Assembly (NCBI GenBank): GCA_019232665.1
Contig: JAFANN010000259.1
Location: 1 to 33,690 of the forward strand
DNA: 33,690 nt
DNA from: Caulobacteraceae bacterium
GTDB lineage: Bacteria > Pseudomonadota > Alphaproteobacteria > Caulobacterales > Caulobacteraceae
Reading direction: 5' to 3'
The translations under genes were made by a program, and so were the position numbers. Shown here one piece after another: positions 27,465-33,690 of this stretch (its first letter is position 1; each line of letters starts with the position of its first letter). The notes under the pieces are model-generated. The model was not told the DNA's origin. It saw only the letters and a list, made by a program, of their open reading frames with translations, and did no database searches.

Positions 27465-27529
27465 CGGCCTTCCCCATCCGTCCCGGCGCTGCGCGCCGGT
27501 CCACCTTCCCCAGGAGGGGAAGGAGAGCG
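27465..27529 (-). repeat. Intergenic GC-rich repeat, copy B (inverted relative to A)
   Basis: Reverse complement CGCTCTCCTTCCCCTCCTGGGGAAGGTGGACCGGCGCGCAGCGCCGGGACGGATGGGGAAGGC aligns along its length to copy A. Confidence 0.82.
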
Positions 27530-27559
27530 CGTATTCGCAGCATGTGAGGGAGGACGATC

Positions 27560-28201
27560 ATGACCGCCGTTTCGCCTCCCGCCACGCACGCGGAGGCCTC
27601 GCGCCAGCGGCGGGATATCGTCTCCGGCGAGGTGATGAACGAGGACCGGCTGATCCGCTTCGTCGCGGGGCCGGAGGGCGAGGTAGTCCCGGATCTTGGG
27701 CGCAAGCTCCCGGGCCGGGGCGTGTGGGTGGCGGCCAGTCGCGAGGCGGTGACGACGGCGGCGAAGAAGAATCTCTTCTCGCGATCGGCCAAGGCCAAGC
27801 TCACGGCGCCCACGGATCTGGCGGATCAGGTGGAATCCCGACTTCGAAACCGATTGCTGTCGGGCTTGGGTCTTGCGCGCAAGGCCGGCGCGCTTACTTC
27901 GGGATTCGAGGCGGTGCGCGAGGCATTGGCCTCAGGGAGGGTCCGTTACCTCATCGAAGCCTGCGACGGCGCTTCGGACGGCCGACGCAAGGTATTGGCT
28001 CTGGTGCGCAAATCGCCTCAGCCGGTGACGATGATCGGGGTCTTCTCACAATCTGAATTGGGTTTGGCCTTGGGCCTGGAGAATGTGGTACACACCGCGC
28101 TCCTCGCCGGGCGGAGCACGGAGCGCTGGGCGGTCGACATCGACCGCTTGGCAGGGTTTCGCCCGCTGTTCCCGGAGAGTTGGCTGTCTCCCGGGCCTTG
28201 A
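27560..28201 (+). CDS. YlxR/DUF448 plus L7Ae-like RNA-binding protein
   Basis: RLIRFVAGPEGEVVPDLGRKLPGRGVWVAASREAV...LGLARKAGALTSGFEAVREALASGRVRYLIEACDGASDGRRKV; position between nusA and infB. Confidence 0.93.
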   Translation: MTAVSPPATHAEASRQRRDIVSGEVMNEDRLIRFVAGPEGEVVPDLGRKLPGRGVWVAASREAVTTAAKKNLFSRSAKAKLTAPTDLADQVESRLRNRLLSGLGLARKAGALTSGFEAVREALASGRVRYLIEACDGASDGRRKVLALVRKSPQPVTMIGVFSQSELGLALGLENVVHTALLAGRSTERWAVDIDRLAGFRPLFPESWLSPGP

Positions 28202-28293
28202 CGAGGTGACCGGGCAGCGCCCGGCCATCGATGAGTTTACTAGTAGACGCCGGGGCGGTCGCCCGTTCCGGAGGTGTTTGATCAAGCGAGCGC

Positions 28294-31200
28294 ATGACGG
28301 ACGAGAACGACAACAACAGGCCGACCGGTTCCGGAGCGCCCGGGTCACGGGCGCCACTGACCCTCAAGCCCCGCACCGGCGGGGCCGTGAGCTCCGGCAT
28401 GGTGAAGCAGAGCTTCAGCCATGGCCGCTCCAAGACAGTGGTCGTGGAGACAAAGCGTCGGCGCATGGATGCGCCGGGCGCGGGCGCGCCCGAGCGTCGG
28501 CCCCCGCTGGAGATTCGTCCTCCGGCGCCTGCCGCCGCCCCGCCCCGTCCCGCCCCGTCCGCGCCAGCCGGACCTGCGGCCCAGAGCGGTCCGCAGCGCC
28601 AGCTCTCCGATGACGAGCGCCGGGCCCGCCAGCGCGTGATCGAGGAAGCCACGCGCGCCGCCGCCGAACGCACGGCCGCCGAGCGCGCAGAACTCGCACG
28701 GCAGGAGGCCCAGGCCGCCGCCCAGCGCGCCGAAGCCGCGCGCGCCGCCGCCGCAGCCGCCGAGGCCCATCGTGCGGCTCAGCAGCAGGCCGCTGCCGAG
28801 GCTGCGGCCGCCGCCGCGCCGGCCCAGCCGGCTGCAGCGCCCTCGCCTGCCCCCGCGACCGCCGAGGCCGCCCCTGCGCCCGTGGCCCGGCCGCCTGAGG
28901 CTCCGCGCCAAGAAGTCCCGCGCCAAGAAGCTCCGCGCCAAGAAGCTGCGCGTACGGGACCTGCGCCCGCCGCGCGCCAATCCGAAGCGCCCGCCCGTCC
29001 CGCCTACCCGCAGGGCCGCGCTGAACAGGGTCGCTCCTCTGCGAACCAGGGCCGTCCCCACGACGGCCAGCGCCAGGGTGCGCCCCACCAGCGATCGGGC
29101 GACTCTCGCCCGACCGCACCTGGCCAGACCCGGACCTACGAGCCCAGCCGCGATCGTCGCGACGACCGGCCGACGACGACGACCTACCGGCCCGCTCCGA
29201 CCCAGGGGGTCGCCTTTAACCAGCGCGTGGCTCGGCCAGATCAGGCCCGACCCCCGCGCGACGACGCCCGCGGCCCGCGAACCGACCGCCCGGACTCCCG
29301 GTCCGAGCAGCCGGCGCGTCCGCGCCCCGGCGAGACCGTCCGCTATTCCGCGATCGCGCCCGCGCGGCCACCCCGCGAAGGCGGACCCCGCACCGGCGGT
29401 CCGCGTCCGGGCGGCCCACGGCCGCCGCCTTCCGGGGCGCAAAGCGGACCCGAGGTTCAGCGCGCAGCGCGCCAGGCGCCGCGGCCAGGCGCGGCGAACC
29501 TCGACCGCCGTCCGGATTTCGACGACGAGAACGCGTCGGCGAACCGCGGCCGCACCGCACGCGGTGGCGGTGGCGGCGGCACGGCGGTGTCGCGCACCAA
29601 GGGCGAGCCCAAGCGCCGCGAAGGCCGTCTGACCATCCAGGCCGTGGCCGGAGACGACGAGGGCGCGGTGGAGCGCATGCGCTCCCTCGCCTCGGTCCGC
29701 CGGGCGCGCGAGCGCGAGCGCGAGAAGCGCAAGGGCGGCGCCCAGGAACAGGCCCGCTCCGCCCGCGAGGTCGTGATCCCGGACATCATCACCGTCCAGG
29801 AACTGGCAAACCGCATGGCCGTGCGCGGCGTCGAGGTGATCAAGTTCCTCGTCCGCCAGGGCCTGATGCTGAAGATCAACGACGTGATCGACAGCGACAT
29901 GGCCGAGCTGGTGGCCGCTGAGTTCGGCCTCACCGTTCGCCGCGTGTCGGAAAGCGACGTCGAGACCGGCTTCCTGTCGGAGGATGACGACGAGGACGGG
30001 ACCGTTCCGCGCCCGCCCGTGGTCACCGTCATGGGCCACGTCGACCACGGCAAGACCAGCCTCTTGGACGCCCTGCGCTCCACCGACGTGGCCGCTGGCG
30101 AGGCGGGGGGCATCACCCAGCACATCGGCGCCTATCAGGTTCAGCTGCCCAGCGGCGACCGCGTCACCTTCCTCGACACCCCGGGCCACGCCGCCTTCAG
30201 CGCCATGCGCGCCCGCGGCGCCAACCTGACGGACATCGTGGTGCTGGTCGTGGCCGCCGACGACGGCGTCATGCCCCAGACGGTCGAGGCGATCTCCCAC
30301 GCCAAGGCGGCGGGCACCCCGATCATCGTGGCGATCAACAAGATCGACAAACCCGACGCCAACCCGACCCGCGTGATCAACGAGCTGCTGCAGCACGAGA
30401 TCGTCGCCGAGAGCCTCGGCGGCGAGACGCAGATGATCGAGGTCTCGGCCACGCAGAAGCTGGGCCTGGACGACCTGCTGGAGGCCATCCTGCTGCAGGC
30501 GGAGGTCATGGACCTGCGCGCCAATCCCGACCGCACCGCCGAAGGCGTGGTGATCGAGAGCCAGATCGACCGCGGCCGCGGGGCCGTGGCCACGGTTCTC
30601 GTCAAGCGCGGCACGCTCAAGCGCGGCGACATCGTCGTGGCGGGAGCTGCCTTCGGCCGCGTGCGCGCCCTGCTCAACGAGCGCGAGGAGCAGGTGCAGT
30701 CCGCCGGCCCCTCCACCCCGGTGGAGATCCTGGGCCTCGACGGCGCCGCCGATCCCGGCGAACCCTTCGCCGTGGTCGAGAACGATGCGCGCGCCCGCGA
30801 GCTGACCGACTACCGCATACGCCTCAAGCGTGAGCGCAACCTCACTCCGGTGGGCGCGGCGCCGACCCTGGCCGACATGATGGCCAAGCTGGCCGACAAG
30901 AAGGTCAGCGAGCTGCCGATCCTGATCAAGGCGGACACGCAAGGCTCCGCCGAGGCGATCGTCGGCTCACTGGACAAGCTGGGCACCGACGAGGTGCGTG
31001 CGCGGATCATCCTCTCCGGCGCCGGCGCGATCAACGAGAGCGACGTGATGCTGGCCAAGGGCGCCAATGCGCCGATCATCGGCTTCAACGTTCGCGCTTC
31101 GAAGCAGGCGCGGGCCCTGGCCGAGCACGAGGGCGTGGAGATCCGCTACTACGCGATCATCTACGACCTGATCGACGACATCAAAGGCGTGCTCTCGGGC

Positions 31201-31521
31201 ATGCTGGCCCCGATCCAGCGCGAGAGCTTCCTCGGCTACGCCGAGGTGCTGCAGGTGTTCGACATCACAAAGGTCGGCAAGGTCGCCGGCTGCCGCGTCC
31301 GCGAGGGCGTGGTGCGCCGCGGGGCCCGCGTGCGGATCATCCGCAACGACATCGTCGTCCTCGAACTGGGCACCCTGCGCACCCTCAAGCGCTTCAAGGA
31401 CGAGGTGGCCGAAGTCGCCAACGGCTTCGAGTGCGGCATGGAGTTCGCCGGCTTCCAGGACATCCAGGTCGGCGACCAGATCGAGTGCTTCACCGTCGAA
31501 GAGGTCAAGCGGTCGCTCTAG
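28294..31521 (+). CDS. infB: Translation initiation factor IF-2
   Basis: Ala/Pro/Arg-rich N-terminal extension, then [43 protein letters not shown]...[38 protein letters not shown]...NKIDK. Confidence 0.98.
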   Translation: MTDENDNNRPTGSGAPGSRAPLTLKPRTGGAVSSGMVKQSFSHGRSKTVVVETKRRRMDAPGAGAPERRPPLEIRPPAPAAAPPRPAPSAPAGPAAQSGPQRQLSDDERRARQRVIEEATRAAAERTAAERAELARQEAQAAAQRAEAARAAAAAAEAHRAAQQQAAAEAAAAAAPAQPAAAPSPAPATAEAAPAPVARPPEAPRQEVPRQEAPRQEAARTGPAPAARQSEAPARPAYPQGRAEQGRSSANQGRPHDGQRQGAPHQRSGDSRPTAPGQTRTYEPSRDRRDDRPTTTTYRPAPTQGVAFNQRVARPDQARPPRDDARGPRTDRPDSRSEQPARPRPGETVRYSAIAPARPPREGGPRTGGPRPGGPRPPPSGAQSGPEVQRAARQAPRPGAANLDRRPDFDDENASANRGRTARGGGGGGTAVSRTKGEPKRREGRLTIQAVAGDDEGAVERMRSLASVRRAREREREKRKGGAQEQARSAREVVIPDIITVQELANRMAVRGVEVIKFLVRQGLMLKINDVIDSDMAELVAAEFGLTVRRVSESDVETGFLSEDDDEDGTVPRPPVVTVMGHVDHGKTSLLDALRSTDVAAGEAGGITQHIGAYQVQLPSGDRVTFLDTPGHAAFSAMRARGANLTDIVVLVVAADDGVMPQTVEAISHAKAAGTPIIVAINKIDKPDANPTRVINELLQHEIVAESLGGETQMIEVSATQKLGLDDLLEAILLQAEVMDLRANPDRTAEGVVIESQIDRGRGAVATVLVKRGTLKRGDIVVAGAAFGRVRALLNEREEQVQSAGPSTPVEILGLDGAADPGEPFAVVENDARARELTDYRIRLKRERNLTPVGAAPTLADMMAKLADKKVSELPILIKADTQGSAEAIVGSLDKLGTDEVRARIILSGAGAINESDVMLAKGANAPIIGFNVRASKQARALAEHEGVEIRYYAIIYDLIDDIKGVLSGMLAPIQRESFLGYAEVLQVFDITKVGKVAGCRVREGVVRRGARVRIIRNDIVVLELGTLRTLKRFKDEVAEVANGFECGMEFAGFQDIQVGDQIECFTVEEVKRSL
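28902..28946 (+). repeat. 15-bp tandem repeat x3 inside infB
   Basis: TCCGCGCCAAGAAGT / CCCGCGCCAAGAAGC / TCCGCGCCAAGAAGC, encoding [15 protein letters not shown]. Confidence 0.9.
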
Positions 31522-31545
31522 GGGGGCGCGGGGGCGGCCCACACT

Positions 31546-31611
31546 CGCTCTGCTCCCCCTTCACGGGGGAGCTGTCGGTCCGCCACAGGCGGACCGACTG
31601 AGGGGGAAAGC
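31546..31611 (+). repeat. Intergenic GC-rich repeat, copy C
   Basis: CGCTCTGCTCCCCCTTCACGGGGGAGCTGTCGGTCCGCCACAGGCGGACCGACTGAGGGGGAAAGCC; same ends as copy A, different inner hairpin. Confidence 0.82.
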
Positions 31612-31807
31612 CGTGCTACGGTTGCAAGCCACACGACCCCCAATATTGGACGTCTTATTGAGGACTTGTGCTTTAATCCACAGATCATTTGCCCCGTTGC
31701 CAACGTAGTTATTGTATGGCGGCACCCGCGGTGCCTAGCTTTGGCTAGTCAGTTGTTTAAGCCAACGTTGGTATGGCGTAATTCCATTGTTTATAATGGT
31801 TGGATTC

Positions 31808-31848
31808 GGGGGGGGGAAGGTTATACATCGTAGACCCCCTCGTTTTTA
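31808..31848 (+). terminator. Possible plus-strand terminator in AT-rich spacer
   Basis: G9 tract, 18-nt spacer, CCCCC then TCGTTTTT; weak asymmetrical stem. Confidence 0.35.
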
Positions 31849-31856
31849 TTGTTTCG

Positions 31857-32468
31857 TCAGAATGTTTGGTCGGGGGTCAGATAACCACGATTAAATATAT
31901 CAGCACGATGAAATGAAGCTAAATCTGCGTTTTTTATATCATCCTTTACGATAAAACCTCGCCCGGAAGTGTCATAAATCCTCCAAGCTGCCTCCGGTAG
32001 AGCCATAGATGGAGTATGCCAGCCATTCATTGAGTCTGTCGGTTTGTTTATAATCGAGTCGAGGTACTGTTCTCTTGTTATAATACAACTACCTGGTGCC
32101 GCCGCAATCAGTAAAGATGCCCATATCCAGGCATGGTATTCATCAAAAGTCATACGGCGATCACGGTTCACTTCAAACAACGCCCACCGATTATCGCGCA
32201 AATAATGTTGCCTAGAAAACTGTATATCTGAGTACCACGTTTTAGTGGAATCGGGGAATTTCTCACGCGCCACTTGTGCTACCCTCTCAGATACATCGTC
32301 TTTACAGCTCAAGGCAGCCGCTGACATCAATTCTTGTTGGCTTTGTCGAGGAGGGGGTACGTTTTTGGAAACCGTAGGGCCACACGCCGACAAAAGCAGT
32401 AATAACGTTGTGGCGGCCATCCGCACGTCGCGGCGAGCGCTGCTCGACTGAGACCTCAATGTTGTCAT
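31857..32468 (-). CDS. Small lipoprotein with EF-hand-like Ca-binding loops
   Basis: ATG at 32468 with upstream GGAGGGGG; MAATTLLLLLSAC lipobox (LSAC); loops EVNRDRRMTFDE, DTSGRGFIVKDD and degenerate DIFNRGYLTPDQ match EF-hand spacing; markedly AT-richer than neighbours. Confidence 0.75.
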   Translation of the reverse strand: MTTLRSQSSSARRDVRMAATTLLLLLSACGPTVSKNVPPPRQSQQELMSAAALSCKDDVSERVAQVAREKFPDSTKTWYSDIQFSRQHYLRDNRWALFEVNRDRRMTFDEYHAWIWASLLIAAAPGSCIITREQYLDSIINKPTDSMNGWHTPSMALPEAAWRIYDTSGRGFIVKDDIKNADLASFHRADIFNRGYLTPDQTF

Positions 32469-32704
32469 CTTGGATCCCCCTCCGCCCTAGGAGTCACGAA
32501 CGGGCCGGCCATCTTTTTTGACGACGGGGACTACGAGGCGTCACGAGTGACCTCAGCTAACGCAGAACGGCAGCCGACATCGCGCCTCTGCATTCGCCCA
32601 ATACTGGAGTATCCCGGACATGATTGATCGCGCAGCCGCGCACGGCCATGAACGACGCTCCGCGCGCCGACAGGAGTGCGCGCTTCTATGCGGCGAACTA
32701 CCTC

Positions 32705-32901
32705 ATGAAGATCCTCGTCCTTCATCAGAACTTCCCCGGCCAATTCAAAAGCGTATCTGACAGGCTCATCGCCTGCAGCATGAGGTGCTTGCGCTCGTGC
32801 CGCAGACGCACAGGCAAGTGAGCGCCGTGCCGACCGTCCGCTACTCTCTCGACGGCCCGGCGCCCAGGAGCCCGATGCAGCCCAGCGCTTACGTTATCTA
32901 A
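32705..32901 (+). pseudogene. Frameshifted, truncated glycosyltransferase N-terminus (GT4-type)
   Basis: MKILVLHQNFPGQFK in one frame, then HEVLALVPQTHRQVSAVPTVRYSLDGPAPRSPMQPSAYVI* in another frame starting at 32779; together resemble the 'ILFVHQNFPGQFRHLA...GHEV.AL' GT N-terminal domain. Confidence 0.7.
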
Positions 32902-32949
32902 CGCTTCGCCCGCGGCGCGGCCGTGGCGCGCAAGCTCCACGAATTGGCG

Positions 32950-33115
32950 CCCCCCTGGGTTCGGCTTTCGAACAGGACGTTGCCGGTGTCGAGGTCCTTC
33001 AGGCGGATCAGCCATTCGTCGTCGCTCCGCTCGGGGAGCCGGATCCGTGCGCCCTGGTTGAAGTCGAAACGGATGCCGAATGGCGCCTCCTGCGTGGGAG
33101 CTTCCGCCACCGGGG
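32950..33115 (-). pseudogene. Fragment resembling autotransporter strand-loop-strand O-heptosyltransferase N-terminal domain
   Basis: Reverse frame EAPTQEAPFGIRFDFNQGARIRLPERSDDEWLIRLKDLDTGNVLFESRTQGGANS; remembered family style 'GIR.DFN.GARV..P...W.VR..D.DTGN.LF', then resemblance stops. Confidence 0.45.
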
Positions 33116-33435
33116 AATAGGCGCCCTCGGGGCGAGGCAGTCCTTTCCGCGGGCCGAACTTCGGATCCAGGCGCCGCCGTACCTGGCGGCGTCGGCAATC
33201 CGCGGCCGAGCGGCGGCGATCGCATCTTCCAGGCACGCAGGATCGAGCTCGCGCTGAAGCGCCGGTTTTTCCTGCAAGAATCCCCCTGCCTCGAACAAAC
33301 GCCAGTGAACGTCTCGATGCAGCCCACCAGAACCATCTCGCGGCACAACCGTCCGCGCAAGGCACGGTGGTGGTTATTTTTCAGAACCTTAGCGCACGAA
33401 ATCACGATCGATTGGCCCGCCCCGCGAGTGCGTTT

Positions 33436-33557
33436 CCGGCGCGATAACGAGAGCGAAGTGATGCTCGCCAGAGGCGCCAACGCACCAATCATCGGCTTCA
33501 ACGTCCGCGCTTCGAAGCAGGCGCGGGCGCTGGCCGAGTACGAGGGCGTGGAGATCC
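33436..33557 (+). pseudogene. infB fragment (partial second copy of infB 31022..31144)
   Basis: Manual alignment: about 112 of 123 positions identical with one 1-nt deletion; encodes [36 protein letters not shown] versus [36 protein letters not shown]. Confidence 0.95.
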
Positions 33558-33690
33558 CCCGCAAAGGCGCTCGCCCCCTCACGAACCTACTTCAATCGGT
33601 GAATAGTACTGCTGTCACCGCATTCCCTTGATTGTTGTCGAGCCGCCGTTGAGCTGGATGAGCTGGGCAAAGCCGTCTATCAGCTGTTGG

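Noticed and set aside
27340-27560. CRISPR-like repeated GC-rich blocks
   Set aside because: Only two copies, inverted to each other, no regular direct repeats or spacers; better explained as a palindromic intergenic repeat
28294-29700. Very long Ala/Pro-rich extension of IF-2
   Set aside because: Long disordered N-terminal extensions are common for IF-2 in alphaproteobacteria
28345-30942. 865-aa minus-strand ORF antisense to infB
   Set aside because: Low-complexity shadow of the infB coding strand, no family-like sequence
32245-32451. 68-aa plus-strand ORF inside the lipoprotein region
   Set aside because: Antisense to a better-supported gene with RBS, lipobox and EF-hand-like loops

Overview
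The window is a GC-rich alphaproteobacterial chromosome segment; gene order and protein style suggest Caulobacterales (e.g. Phenylobacterium/Caulobacter-like), which is inference. Most of it (1-31.6 kb) is ordinary core genome: a minus-strand valine-catabolism cluster (enoyl-CoA hydratase, 3-hydroxyisobutyryl-CoA hydrolase, acyl-CoA dehydrogenase, mmsA); a type B carboxylesterase; purEK; a TonB-dependent receptor; COQ9; rpsU; two alpha/beta hydrolases; an HdeD-like membrane protein; an aa3-oxidase subunit IV plus pntA1-pntA2-pntB operon; a WD40-like protein; an orphan ExbD; a CobW-type GTPase with a His/Asp-rich segment; an S9 prolyl oligopeptidase; rplU-rpmA; a GNAT; and rimP-nusA-ylxR-infB. 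The region most worth a second look is about 31.6-33.7 kb. Directly after infB the sequence becomes AT-rich, and the usual infB neighbour rbfA is absent from the window. There is a small EF-hand-like lipoprotein gene, then a 'gene graveyard': a frameshifted glycosyltransferase N-terminus, a probable fragment of an autotransporter O-heptosyltransferase, and a ~120-bp diverged second copy of an internal infB segment whose substitutions are mostly synonymous. I also found two families of intergenic inverted repeats, a candidate attenuator ahead of rimP, a leader hairpin ahead of rplU, and an isolated palindrome downstream of purK. I found no CRISPR array, no intact transposase, no tRNA/rRNA, and no convincing new multi-gene system.
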